Source: Alteromonas sp047556435
GTDB taxonomy: Bacteria > Pseudomonadota > Gammaproteobacteria > Enterobacterales > Alteromonadaceae
NCBI RefSeq assembly: GCF_047556435.1
Contig: NZ_CP180210.1
Span: 1,364,001-1,428,000, forward strand
Direction: 5' to 3'
DNA: 64,000 nt
Part shown: positions 34,347-43,071 of the stretch, piece by piece
Numbering within the stretch: position 1 is the first letter of the stretch
Layout of the letters: the number at the start of each line of letters is the position of its first letter
Made by a program: the position numbers and the translations under genes
The notes under the pieces: model-generated
The model's input: only the letters and a program-made list of their open reading frames with translations
The model's database searches: none
What the model was told of the DNA's origin: nothing

Positions 34347-37193
34347 ATGATTTTGAAGTTAACCCAAAACGCCGTTATCGCACTGGGCATAGCTACCATT
34401 CTGGCAGGATGCCAGCAGCCACCTCAGCAAAAAGCAGAGGCTATCGAACCTGCGAACCCGGTCGCGCAGGAAAGCTATATCCCGTATGAAAAATACAAGC
34501 TGGATAATGGGTTAACCGTCATTCTGCACAAAGATGACTCCGACCCACTGGTGCATGTGGACGTGACATATCATGTTGGCTCTGCCAGAGAAGATATCGG
34601 TAAGTCCGGGTTTGCACACTTTTTTGAGCATATGATGTTTCAGGGCTCGGAACATGTGGCGGACGAACAACACTTCAAAGTCATCACTGAAGCGGGCGGT
34701 AACCTGAATGGGTCTACTAACACTGATCGCACGAATTATTATCAGACTGTACCTGCCAACCAACTGGAAAAGGTGTTGTGGCTGGAATCTGATCGGATGG
34801 GTTTTTTGTTGCCAGCGGTAACGCAGGAAAAGTTTGAGAACCAGCGTGAAACCGTTAAAAATGAACGTGCACAGCGTGTCGATAATCAGCCCTACGGCCT
34901 GCGTTTTGAGAAAACCGGCGAAGCCCTGTATCCGGAAGGTCACCCCTATTCCTGGTCTACTATTGGTTATGTGGAAGATTTAGACCGCGTGAGTGTTGAG
35001 GATCTGAAAGCGTTTTTTAAGCGCTGGTATGGTCCAAATAACGCCGTGCTGACAATTGGTGGAGACATCAATGTTGCACAGACCAAACAGTGGGTAGAGC
35101 AATACTTTGGCAGCATTCCGTCAGGTCCTGAGGTAACTGAACCAGAGCCGCAACCGGTGACGCTAGATGAAACCCGCTTTGTCACGTTAGAAGACAACGT
35201 ACATTTACCCTTACTGCAGATCACATTCCCAACCGTGTATGCACGGCATCCGGATGAAGCGCCGCTGGACGTGCTGTCAGATATCCTCGGTGGTGGCAAA
35301 ACCTCACTGTTTTATAAAAATCTGGTGAAATCCGGCGTCGCGGTGCAGGCCGGCGTGTCTCATCCGTGTCGTGAGCTGGCTTGCGAATTCCAGCTAGTCG
35401 CGCTGGCAAATCCTGCTGTGTCGGGTAGTCTGGCGGACCTTGATAAGGCCATTTCCGATACCTTAAAGGAATTTGAACAACGTGGCGTCATGCCGGATGA
35501 TTTGGCCAGAACCAAAGCCAGCATTGAAGCTTCAACGGTTTTCGGATTGCAGAGTGTAGCAGGCAAAGCGTCCTTACTGGCCAGCAACGAAACGTTTGAA
35601 GGGCAACCTGACCTGGTGGCAGAAGACTTACGTCGCTACCTCGCTGTGACTGCCGAAGACGTTATGCGTGTCTATCGCAGATACATTAAAGGACAACGCG
35701 CTGTGGTGCTAAGTGTCGTTCCAGATGGTCAGACTGAGCTTGCCGCAGCACCGCAAAACTTTACATTTCCCGGAAGAGAGATACCCGACTCAATTACGCT
35801 GGCAGAGGACGTTTCTGCGCCTGCCATTGTTGATAACGTCGATCGTACCAACATGCCTGACGCTGGGCCGGTGCCGGTGGTAAAAGTGCCGGAGTACTGG
35901 GAGTCAACTATTGCTCCTGGGGTCACTGTGCTGGGGATAACCAGTGATGAAACACCCACCGTTACATTATCAATGAGTCTGGAAGGTGGCATGCTGCTGG
36001 ATCCGGAAGGGAAGGCGGGAACGGCGTTTCTTACCGCGCTCATGATGAATGAATCTACTGTGCGCTACTCTAACGAAGCGATGGCCAATGAGCTGGCGAA
36101 ACTGGGGAGTTCTATCAGCTTCAGTGCAGCTGGCAGATACACTCAGGTCTATGTGTCGTCATTAACCAAAAATATTGACGCTACACTGGCCCTGCTGGAC
36201 GAAAAACTGTTTAGCCCGGCATTTCTGCCCGAAGACTTCTCCCGCCTGAAGGAGCGCGTTTTGCAGGGAATGCAGCAACAGCAGAAAACACCATCCGTTT
36301 TGGCAAAGCGCGCGCGTGACATCGTGCTTTTTGGCGAGCAGAACCGGGTAAGTTATCCGGACGAAGGCACGCTCTCATCGTTGCAGAATATCACTCTGGA
36401 TGATGTAAAAGCGTTTTATCAAAAGTACTACAGCCCGGCAAAAGCCAGTATTGTGACGGTGAGTGATCTTAGTCAGGCCAATATTACCCGTTCTTTGTCT
36501 TTTCTTAGCAAGTGGCAGGGCGACGATTACGATATTGATGGCTATGCGGCGTTTCCTGACTACGACAAACAAAATCTGTTTCTGGTAGATAAGCCCGGAG
36601 CTGTGCAGTCGGTGGTATACATAGTGAAACGCAGTCTGAAATATGATGCAACCGGCGAGTATTTCCGTGCGCGTTTGATGAACTTTCCGCTGGGAGGAGC
36701 ATTTAATAGTCGCATTAACCTGAATCTCAGAGAAGACAAAGGGTACACCTATGGTGCGTCCAGCAGCTTTCTGGGCGGCAAAACGCTAGGCTGGTTTGAA
36801 GTTAGCACGGATCTTACTGCCGCCAATACAGCCGCAGGCATTGAGGAGATTTTTAAAGAAATTAATCATTACCGCGAAGAAGGAATGACCGAGCAGGAAC
36901 TGACGTTTATGCGCAACGCTTTTACCTTAAGTGATGCCCTGGACTATGAAACACCAGGCAGTAAAGCCCGTTTTCTCAGACAACTGCAGTCGTTTAATCT
37001 GCCTGATGACTACCGCGCTACACAGGCCGAAATTCTTGGTAATATTGATACCGATTCGTTGCAGGCGCTGGCGAAAAAGCATTTGACTACCGGCACTATG
37101 CAGGTGATCGTGGTAGGAGACAAAGAGACACTGATGCCACAGCTCAATGAGCTGGGGATACCGGTAACATCGATGACGGTAGTGGAGCCGTGA
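34347..37193 (+). CDS. M16 family zinc metallopeptidase, lipoprotein
   Basis: A 948-residue insulinase/pitrilysin-type protease. It has a lipoprotein signal with lipobox LAGC near residue 22. The first peptidase half carries the inverted zinc motif HFFEH (in FAHFFEHMMFQG, near residue 93) and the downstream Glu in ENQRETVKNERAQ. The second half (about 500-930) is an inactive repeat. Two-domain periplasmic M16 peptidases degrade peptides or unfolded proteins; the lipid anchor suggests the outer membrane or periplasm. AAGGA precedes ATG 34347. The 287-base upstream region holds no visible gene. Confidence 0.9.
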   Translation: MILKLTQNAVIALGIATILAGCQQPPQQKAEAIEPANPVAQESYIPYEKYKLDNGLTVILHKDDSDPLVHVDVTYHVGSAREDIGKSGFAHFFEHMMFQGSEHVADEQHFKVITEAGGNLNGSTNTDRTNYYQTVPANQLEKVLWLESDRMGFLLPAVTQEKFENQRETVKNERAQRVDNQPYGLRFEKTGEALYPEGHPYSWSTIGYVEDLDRVSVEDLKAFFKRWYGPNNAVLTIGGDINVAQTKQWVEQYFGSIPSGPEVTEPEPQPVTLDETRFVTLEDNVHLPLLQITFPTVYARHPDEAPLDVLSDILGGGKTSLFYKNLVKSGVAVQAGVSHPCRELACEFQLVALANPAVSGSLADLDKAISDTLKEFEQRGVMPDDLARTKASIEASTVFGLQSVAGKASLLASNETFEGQPDLVAEDLRRYLAVTAEDVMRVYRRYIKGQRAVVLSVVPDGQTELAAAPQNFTFPGREIPDSITLAEDVSAPAIVDNVDRTNMPDAGPVPVVKVPEYWESTIAPGVTVLGITSDETPTVTLSMSLEGGMLLDPEGKAGTAFLTALMMNESTVRYSNEAMANELAKLGSSISFSAAGRYTQVYVSSLTKNIDATLALLDEKLFSPAFLPEDFSRLKERVLQGMQQQQKTPSVLAKRARDIVLFGEQNRVSYPDEGTLSSLQNITLDDVKAFYQKYYSPAKASIVTVSDLSQANITRSLSFLSKWQGDDYDIDGYAAFPDYDKQNLFLVDKPGAVQSVVYIVKRSLKYDATGEYFRARLMNFPLGGAFNSRINLNLREDKGYTYGASSSFLGGKTLGWFEVSTDLTAANTAAGIEEIFKEINHYREEGMTEQELTFMRNAFTLSDALDYETPGSKARFLRQLQSFNLPDDYRATQAEILGNIDTDSLQALAKKHLTTGTMQVIVVGDKETLMPQLNELGIPVTSMTVVEP

Positions 37194-37324
37194 CAACACC
37201 GGCTGTCATTAACCGATATTAATACGCCAGCCGTGGCGTTTTCTGGCTGAATTTACGCCCACGGCTTGAATTACTCTAGTAGTTTCCCCATAACCGGGGA
37301 AAAACGACGACATGGACTGATACA

Positions 37325-38923
37325 TTGACCATACCTGAATACTCTTTCAGCGAACGCCTTAAGGCATTGTCCCAAGACGATTTTCAGCAAGCCCTCACTG
37401 GCATCCGGCGTGGTGTCGAGCGTGAGGCACTGCGTATTAACAAGGACGGTAGTCTGGCAACGACGCCGCACCCACAGGCACTGGGTTCAGCACTGACCCA
37501 CGATTCTATCACCACAGACTTTTCCGAATCGCTGCTTGAGTTTATTACCCCGCCAGAGACCAGCATTGATACAACGATGGGCCAGCTTCACGACATTCAT
37601 AAGTTTGTGTTGAGCCACATCGGCGATGAAATGCTCTGGCCGATGAGTATGCCCTGCTTTATTGAAGATGAAGATCAGATCCCAATCGCCTATTTTGGTG
37701 AATCCAATGTAGGTAAAATGAAACGCGTTTATCGCATGGGGCTGAAAAACCGCTATGGCAGCATGATGCAGGCTATCGCAGGCGTACACTTCAACTTTTC
37801 ACTTCCTGACACGTTCTGGCAAGCCTGGTCGACATTACATGGAACGACTTTTGGAAAAGAACAGGTATCTGCAGATTATTTTTCAATGATCCGTAATTAC
37901 CGCCGGCTGTGTTGGTTAATCCCGTACCTGTATGGCGCCTCGCCTGCACTGTGCGGATCGTTCTTGAAAGGTAAACCGCATAACTTACCGTTTGAAAAAG
38001 CGGGCAAGGGCACGTACTACCTGCCGTATGCAACATCACTGCGTATGAGTGATCTTGGCTATACCAATGCCGAGCAGTCGGCTCTGCAAATTTGCTATAA
38101 CAAGCTGGATAATTACGTACGTTTATTACGCGGTGCAATGGAAACGCCGTCTACGCGTTTTGAAAGATTTGCTGCCGGAGAAGAAGGCCAGTACCAACAA
38201 CTGAGCCGTAACATTCTGCAAATCGAAAATGAGCTCTATTCGCCGATACGGCCTAAGCAACCTACTGCATCTATGGAAAAGCCGACTGATGCGCTGGTTC
38301 GTCGTGGCATCAGCTACATCGAAGTGCGCGCGCTGGACGTGAACCCGTTTTCTGAAGTCGGAATTGACGCCGGGCAGTTCGCTTTTCTTGACGTGTTTTT
38401 GCTCACCTGCCTGCTGATGCCCAGCAAGGAAATGACGCCGGAAGGGCTTGAAGAAGCGAATTTTAATATGACGCGTATGGTACTTGAGGGGCGCAAGCCT
38501 GGCGTGATGCTGCGTAGAGATGGCAGTGATGTTACTATGCAGTCTTGGGCTGATGAGTTGTTTGCGAAATTTACTGAAGTGGCCAGTGTTCTGGATTCAG
38601 CGAATGAGACAACGCGCTATTCAGCTGCGGTTAAGGTTGAATGGGAAAAAATAGATAATCCGGCGAAGACATTGTCCGGTCAGATTATTGAACAGTTGAC
38701 AAAAAACAACGAAGATAATGGTGCGATGGGTATAAAGCTGGCCAGTGACTATCAGGCAGCAATTAGCCAATGGCAATATACCTATCAGAACGAAGAGTCG
38801 TTTCGCACGCTGGCCGCTGCATCGCTGGACGCGCAAAAAGCCGTTGAAGAAGCCGACGATAAAGATTTTGATACGTTTATCCGGGACTACTTCAGCGAGC
38901 CTCCAGCTAAAAAAAATGCCTGA
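37325..38923 (+). CDS. gshA: Glutamate-cysteine ligase (TTG start)
   Basis: A 532-residue enzyme joining glutamate and cysteine, the first step of glutathione synthesis. Visible are GVEREALRINKDG near residue 29, TDFSESLLEFITPP and AGVHFNFSLPD, and PSTRFERFAAGEEGQYQQL. Length is close to E. coli GshA (518), which also starts with TTG. No in-frame ATG lies near; the nearby ATG at 37312 opens a two-codon ORF that ends in TGA before the TTG, which may lower or couple initiation. Its stop codon is inside a 10-bp hairpin. Confidence 0.95.
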   Translation: MTIPEYSFSERLKALSQDDFQQALTGIRRGVEREALRINKDGSLATTPHPQALGSALTHDSITTDFSESLLEFITPPETSIDTTMGQLHDIHKFVLSHIGDEMLWPMSMPCFIEDEDQIPIAYFGESNVGKMKRVYRMGLKNRYGSMMQAIAGVHFNFSLPDTFWQAWSTLHGTTFGKEQVSADYFSMIRNYRRLCWLIPYLYGASPALCGSFLKGKPHNLPFEKAGKGTYYLPYATSLRMSDLGYTNAEQSALQICYNKLDNYVRLLRGAMETPSTRFERFAAGEEGQYQQLSRNILQIENELYSPIRPKQPTASMEKPTDALVRRGISYIEVRALDVNPFSEVGIDAGQFAFLDVFLLTCLLMPSKEMTPEGLEEANFNMTRMVLEGRKPGVMLRRDGSDVTMQSWADELFAKFTEVASVLDSANETTRYSAAVKVEWEKIDNPAKTLSGQIIEQLTKNNEDNGAMGIKLASDYQAAISQWQYTYQNEESFRTLAAASLDAQKAVEEADDKDFDTFIRDYFSEPPAKKNA

Positions 38924-38938
38924 CAAAGGTCAGGCATT
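38909..38938 (-). terminator. Hairpin over the gshA stop, terminator-like on the minus strand
   Basis: A 10-bp stem AATGCCTGAC/GTCAGGCATT with a 4-base loop. The plus strand has A-residues before the stem and no T-run after it, so as an intrinsic terminator it works only for minus-strand RNA; on the plus strand it may protect the gshA mRNA end. Confidence 0.5.
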
Positions 38939-38991
38939 AGAAGGGTTCCAGGGAAACACACATTTTACTAGAACACTTAGTTGGACACGGT

Positions 38992-39630
38992 ATGATCGAA
39001 AAGTTCAAACATCTGTGCATTTTTTTTTCAGGTTTGATAGTCCTCGTACCAGTTATCCTGGCTGGATGCGCCACGACGCCGCCTAAAGACAGCAGCAATA
39101 TCTGTGAAATCTTCTATGAAAAAGATGACTGGTATGATGCTGCTGCGGCGGCGCGTGATAAATGGGGCGCACCTATTCACGTCCCGATGGCGATGATGTA
39201 TCAGGAAAGTTCTTTCCGTCACGATGCACTCCCTCCCCGTGATTACGTTTTCTTTGGTTTAATTCCGTGGGGGCGAGTAAGTTCAGCATACGGCTATTCG
39301 CAGGCAAAAACACCCACCTGGGCAGATTACGTGCGCGAAACCGGTAACAGCTGGGCTGACCGCGAAGACTTTGAAGACGCGATTGATTTTATGGGGTGGT
39401 TTATCTACAAATCACAAAAGGTAAATGGCGTATCGAAATGGGATGCGTATGCTCAGTATCTGAATTATCACGAAGGCTGGGGCGGTTACCGGCGAAAATC
39501 ATACGATGCCAAACCCTGGCTAAAGAAAGTGGCAGCGAGAGTTAAAGCCCGCTCGCTAAGCTATGCTACACAGCTCAAAACCTGCGAAGAAGATTTACAG
39601 AAAGGCTGGTTTATGAAGTTGTTTACCTGA
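38992..39630 (+). CDS. Lytic transglycosylase-like lipoprotein (SLT domain)
   Basis: A 212-residue lipoprotein with lipobox VILAGC near residue 25. The soluble-lytic-transglycosylase-like core includes MAMMYQESSFRHDA (catalytic Glu in QESSF, near residue 72), YGYSQAKTPTW and YLNYHEGWGGY. It would cleave glycan strands of peptidoglycan from the periplasmic face of a membrane. The start follows gshA by 68 bases. Confidence 0.85.
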   Translation: MIEKFKHLCIFFSGLIVLVPVILAGCATTPPKDSSNICEIFYEKDDWYDAAAAARDKWGAPIHVPMAMMYQESSFRHDALPPRDYVFFGLIPWGRVSSAYGYSQAKTPTWADYVRETGNSWADREDFEDAIDFMGWFIYKSQKVNGVSKWDAYAQYLNYHEGWGGYRRKSYDAKPWLKKVAARVKARSLSYATQLKTCEEDLQKGWFMKLFT

Positions 39631-39807
39631 ACCCGCTTTGCAGGAAGCAGCATCGCTGTCTGGCGGTCATGCTGGCATCGCCACCCAAACCGAAATAATT
39701 CTACTATGAATAGTAATCAAGGAGGCTGCGGCCTCCTCGTTGCGTTACAGCGCCTCGCTGCCGCAGGATGCAGAATGCGTACTCTGGGTGACATGCTGGC
39801 TGAATGA
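39631..39807. other. Hairpin-rich stretch after the transglycosylase gene
   Basis: No gene is visible. It holds a small palindrome TACTATGAATAGTA near 39702 and a GGAGGC/GCCTCC-type hairpin at about 39720-39737, neither followed by a clear T-run. The right boundary is the terminator of the minus-strand RNA candidate. Confidence 0.4.
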
Positions 39808-39892
39808 AGAAAAATAGAAGGGCAGGTGTGAGAACCTGCCCTTCAGCGACGTTAAGCCAAGACCGTTTAAAACCCAACGTCGAACAGGCAGG
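39808..39892 (-). ncRNA. Candidate Fur-controlled small RNA (about 80-85 nt)
   Basis: On the minus strand a promoter (TTGCAA 39925-39920, 17-base spacer, TAATGT 39902-39897) overlaps a strong Fur-box-like palindrome. Transcription from about 39890 would run through a 7-bp hairpin (CGACGTT/AACGTCG with a long, partly U/A-rich loop) and then an 11-bp perfect terminator stem (39834-39844 with 39817-39827) followed by TATTTTTC. Size, order and Fur control resemble RyhB/PrrF-type iron-sparing RNAs, but I see no RyhB core sequence. No plausible protein is encoded. The transcript itself is unproven. Confidence 0.55.
39817..39844 (-). terminator. Intrinsic terminator of the small-RNA candidate
   Basis: Perfect 11-bp stem GAAGGGCAGGT/ACCTGCCCTTC with a 6-base loop and TATTTTTC on the minus strand (39816-39809). 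No coding gene ends here on that strand. Confidence 0.8.
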
Positions 39893-39904
39893 ATCTACAT
39901 TATT

Positions 39905-39926
39905 GTAAATGATAATGATTTGCAAT
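39905..39926. promoter_or_regulatory. Fur-box-like palindrome
   Basis: TGATAATGATTTGCA at 39910-39924 matches the 7-1-7 Fur core at 12 of 14 positions by eye, and the flanks add a near-perfect inverted repeat. It overlaps the predicted -35/-10 region of the minus-strand RNA. Confidence 0.7.
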
Positions 39927-40023
39927 AACTATTTTGGTGTCCGGGTAAACCGTCAATGTCTCATCGTTTTTACAGGCCTCGTCCCAGTAATCCCCCGCGC
40001 ATTCTTTACAGTGTCAGTCATGC

Positions 40024-40037
40024 TTGATCCAGATCAT
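40024..40037. promoter_or_regulatory. FNR-like box 1
   Basis: TTGATCCAGATCAT matches the FNR consensus TTGAT-N4-ATCAA at 9 of 10 fixed positions. It lies 107 bases before the start of the DUF3149 gene. Confidence 0.6.
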
Positions 40038-40064
40038 GTTTACCAGTCCATCAATACTGGCCAT

Positions 40065-40078
40065 TTGACCTGGATCAG
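40065..40078. promoter_or_regulatory. FNR-like box 2
   Basis: TTGACCTGGATCAG matches the FNR consensus at 8 of 10 positions, 41 bases after box 1 (centre to centre), that is about four helical turns. Confidence 0.45.
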
Positions 40079-40143
40079 TAAATGGATAGCGGAATTGTCA
40101 GACACTCATTACATAGCGAATAAGACACATGAGGAGAGCCGCT

Positions 40144-40269
40144 ATGTTCATGACAATGTTAAAAGATCCGGTTGTTTGGGGTTCACTGTTAGGTATTTTT
40201 ATCATCGTGTTGATGATGGCCTACTACACGTATCTGTTTATGCACAACAGCGCGGATCAAGACAAGTAA
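40144..40269 (+). CDS. Small DUF3149-like membrane protein (41 aa)
   Basis: A 41-residue ORF: MFMTMLKDPVVWGSL, then a single membrane helix (LGIFIIVLMMAYYTYLFM), then a short polar tail ending DQDK. An excellent GAGGAGAG ribosome site ends five bases before the ATG. Size, a DPV motif before the helix and a YLF end agree with the DUF3149 family of tiny inner-membrane proteins, whose function is unknown. Two FNR-like boxes lie upstream, suggesting induction when oxygen is low. The 3' end is 19 bases from the convergent smrB. Confidence 0.72.
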   Translation: MFMTMLKDPVVWGSLLGIFIIVLMMAYYTYLFMHNSADQDK

Positions 40270-40288
40270 GTCTGCAAATCAAATAAAG

Positions 40289-40900
40289 CTACCGTTTGGA
40301 CGAGGCCGTCTCGTCGATATCGATAAGCACCAGCAGTGCAGCCTTACCGCCGTATTCCAGTGGTGCCTGGTGGAAAGCGCGGACATGGGGATGCTGAATT
40401 AGGTAATGTGGCAGGGCACGTTTGAGAATGCCTTGCCCGATGCCGTGCATCACGCTGACACAATCGATATGCTCTTTGCGCGCCGCATTGAGTAGCGCCG
40501 CCAGCTCTGCCTTGGCCAGCTCTTTGGTTAAGCCGTGTAAATCCAACACCAGTTCAGGGTAAAAGTCGCCACGTCGTAACCGCTTAAGCGTGTGGGTCGC
40601 TTCCCCTTCGCGACAATATCTTACCGGGCCTTCATCAGGCAGTCTTGCCTCGTACATATCAGAAAAAGTAAACCCGGCTGCAACCTGGCGGGATTGCGCT
40701 GAGTGTTTATCTGTACTTCGCTTAAACTGACGTTGTGCCGCGCGTCGGCGTTCCGGATTTATCTGGTCCTGCGCGAGTTTTTTAACGCCACGCATGGCAT
40801 CCCGGAAGAGCGTTTCTTCTGCAGGCTCTTCACTGACAGAACTGTCGACAACAGGCGTTTTGTGAAGTCTTATTTTCGCTTTCTTTAACTGATCTTTCAT
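40289..40900 (-). CDS. smrB: Smr-domain ribosome rescue endonuclease
   Basis: A 203-residue protein with a disordered, basic N-terminus (about 1-105) and a C-terminal Smr domain: LVLDLHGLTKELAKAEL near residue 117 and VMHGIGQGILKRALPHYL. SmrB cleaves mRNA at collided ribosomes in E. coli. It is divergent from prmB, the same arrangement as in E. coli (smrB, prmB, aroC). Starts are 91 bases apart. Confidence 0.9.
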   Translation of the reverse strand: MKDQLKKAKIRLHKTPVVDSSVSEEPAEETLFRDAMRGVKKLAQDQINPERRRAAQRQFKRSTDKHSAQSRQVAAGFTFSDMYEARLPDEGPVRYCREGEATHTLKRLRRGDFYPELVLDLHGLTKELAKAELAALLNAARKEHIDCVSVMHGIGQGILKRALPHYLIQHPHVRAFHQAPLEYGGKAALLVLIDIDETASSKR

Positions 40901-40991
40901 TTAGGCCGGATATCGTCAAATTAGGCATGGGCGAGCAAAGTATCTTTGGGTATGATAACAGCTTTGATAAAGCGGATGTACCAGAGCGCGA

Positions 40992-41927
40992 ATGACCGAC
41001 AAATTCTACCTTGAAGAAGCCATTGATGATCTTCATACCCTGCTGGACATGGTCCGGTGGGCGACCAGCCGGTTTAACGATGCGGCATTATATTTCGGAC
41101 ACGGTACCGATAACGCCTGGGATGAAGCGGTAAGTCTGGTATTTCAGGCATTACACCTTCCCCATACTATGACCAAGCAGACGGGAGAGGCGCTCTTCCA
41201 TGCCAGGCTAACCAAAAGTGAGCGGGAAAAAGTGGCTGAGCTGGTGCTTAAGCGCGTGCAAACCCGCATGCCTTTACCCTATCTGACGCATGAAGCCTGG
41301 TTCTGTGATTTGCCTTTTTATGTTGACGAGCGGGTATTGATACCACGTTCGCCGTTTGCTGAACTGATCAAAAAACAGTTTCAGCCGCACGTTACCACAG
41401 CGCCATCCACTATTCTGGATATGTGTACTGGCGGTGGTTGTATTGCCATCGCGCTGGCTTACGCTTTCGATGAGGCTACTGTTGACGCGGTGGATATCAG
41501 CACCGATGCGCTGGAAGTAGCGGATATCAACATTCAGGAACACCAGCTGGAGCACCGCGTTTACCCCATTCACTCAGATTTGTTCACGCAGCTGAACGGG
41601 CAGTCGTACGATCTCATCGTGACAAACCCGCCGTATGTTGACGCCGAAGACATGGCTGATTTGCCTGAGGAGTATCATCACGAGCCTGAGCTTGCGTTGG
41701 CAGCGGGCGATGATGGACTGGATTTGGTGGCAACGATGCTGGAACAGGCACCGGCTTTCTTAAACGACGGCGGCTGGATGTTTGTCGAAGTCGGCAACAG
41801 TGAAGTGCATATGGAAAACCGGTTTCCTGGTTTGCAGATAGAATGGATCAATTTTGAGTTTGGTGGGCAGGGGATCTTCGCTGTCTCGAAAACAGCGTTA
41901 ACAGACTACTTTACGCGCGAGGATTAA
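40992..41927 (+). CDS. prmB: Ribosomal protein uL3 glutamine methyltransferase
   Basis: A 311-residue class I SAM methyltransferase that methylates a glutamine of ribosomal protein L3. Motif I is ILDMCTGGGCIAIALAYAF near residue 137, and the catalytic NPPY is in LIVTNPPYVDAEDMADLP. The family N-terminal helical domain is present. It is followed nine bases later by aroC. Confidence 0.95.
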   Translation: MTDKFYLEEAIDDLHTLLDMVRWATSRFNDAALYFGHGTDNAWDEAVSLVFQALHLPHTMTKQTGEALFHARLTKSEREKVAELVLKRVQTRMPLPYLTHEAWFCDLPFYVDERVLIPRSPFAELIKKQFQPHVTTAPSTILDMCTGGGCIAIALAYAFDEATVDAVDISTDALEVADINIQEHQLEHRVYPIHSDLFTQLNGQSYDLIVTNPPYVDAEDMADLPEEYHHEPELALAAGDDGLDLVATMLEQAPAFLNDGGWMFVEVGNSEVHMENRFPGLQIEWINFEFGGQGIFAVSKTALTDYFTRED

Positions 41928-41936
41928 CAGAGAACT

Positions 41937-43043
41937 ATGGCAGGTAACAGCTTCGGAAAAATGTTTACTGTCACCACGTTTGGTGAGAGTCATGGAATTG
42001 CTATTGGTGGCGTGGTAGATGGATGCCCACCGGGACTAACGTTATCAGAAGCGGACTTACAGGGAGACCTGGATCGACGCAAGCCGGGAACTTCCCGCTA
42101 CACTACCGCGCGTCGCGAAGATGATGAAGTGCAGATCCTGTCGGGTGTGTTTGAAGGTAAAACCACCGGCACCAGCATTGGTTTGCTGATTAAAAACAAA
42201 GACCAGCGCAGTCAGGACTATTCCAATATTGCCGACCGTTTTCGCCCAGGCCATGCCGATTATACCTATGAACAAAAGTACGGTACCCGGGACTATCGAG
42301 GTGGCGGGCGTTCTTCAGCGCGCGAGACGGCTATCCGCGTGGCGGCTGGCGGTATTGCCAAGAAGTTTCTCAAAGACGAGTTTGGCATTGAGATAAAAGG
42401 TTACCTGTCACAGTTAGGCCCGATTAAAGCGGAAATTGTGGACCACAGCGTGACGAATACCAACCCGTTTTTCTGCCCGGACCCTTCAAAACTGGATGCG
42501 CTGGATGAATACATGCGTGACCTGAAAAAATCCGGTGACAGTATTGGCGCGAAAGTGTCGGTTGTGGCGGAAAATATGCCGGTAGGGCTGGGCGAACCAG
42601 TGTTCGACAGACTGGATGCAGATATCGCCAGCGCGATGATGGGCATCAATGCGGTAAAAGGCGTTGAGATTGGCGACGGTTTTGATGTGGTAGAACAAAA
42701 GGGCAGTGAGCACAGAGATACACTCACGCCAGATGGCTTTACCAGTAACCACGCAGGTGGGGTTCTTGGTGGCATCTCCAGTGGTCAGGACCTCATTGTG
42801 CATATGGCGCTGAAGCCGACTTCAAGTATTTCTGTGCCCGGCAAGACTATCGACAAAGACGGCAACGAAATAGAAATTGTCACCAAAGGTCGCCATGATC
42901 CTTGCGTAGGCATCAGAGCGGTTCCAATTGCCGAGGCAATGCTGGCAATCGTATTGATGGATCACTGTCTGCGCCATCGCGCGCAGAATGCGACCGCGCA
43001 CTCTAAAACGCCAGTGATACCTGGCAGCACGGGCTCACGCTGA
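41937..43043 (+). CDS. aroC: Chorismate synthase
   Basis: A 368-residue FMN-dependent enzyme producing chorismate from EPSP, the last shared step to the aromatic amino acids. Signature blocks are GESHGIAIGGVVDGCPPG near residue 16, RPGHADYTYEQKYGTRDYRG and GRSSARETAIRVAAGGIAKK. Length is standard (361-ish in E. coli). It sits nine bases after prmB and 28 before the MFS gene. Confidence 0.97.
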   Translation: MAGNSFGKMFTVTTFGESHGIAIGGVVDGCPPGLTLSEADLQGDLDRRKPGTSRYTTARREDDEVQILSGVFEGKTTGTSIGLLIKNKDQRSQDYSNIADRFRPGHADYTYEQKYGTRDYRGGGRSSARETAIRVAAGGIAKKFLKDEFGIEIKGYLSQLGPIKAEIVDHSVTNTNPFFCPDPSKLDALDEYMRDLKKSGDSIGAKVSVVAENMPVGLGEPVFDRLDADIASAMMGINAVKGVEIGDGFDVVEQKGSEHRDTLTPDGFTSNHAGGVLGGISSGQDLIVHMALKPTSSISVPGKTIDKDGNEIEIVTKGRHDPCVGIRAVPIAEAMLAIVLMDHCLRHRAQNATAHSKTPVIPGSTGSR

Positions 43044-43071
43044 CAGTGAGAGACTACTCTGGGGATGACGG

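Noticed and set aside
39704..39925. 73-residue minus-strand ORF starting inside the Fur-like box
   Set aside because: Its TTG start lies within the operator, it has no ribosome site, and it runs through the terminator hairpin; the small-RNA reading explains the region better.
39909..40286. 125-residue plus-strand ORF across the Fur and FNR-like sites
   Set aside because: It is out of frame with the 41-residue DUF3149-like gene, has no ribosome site and resembles no family.
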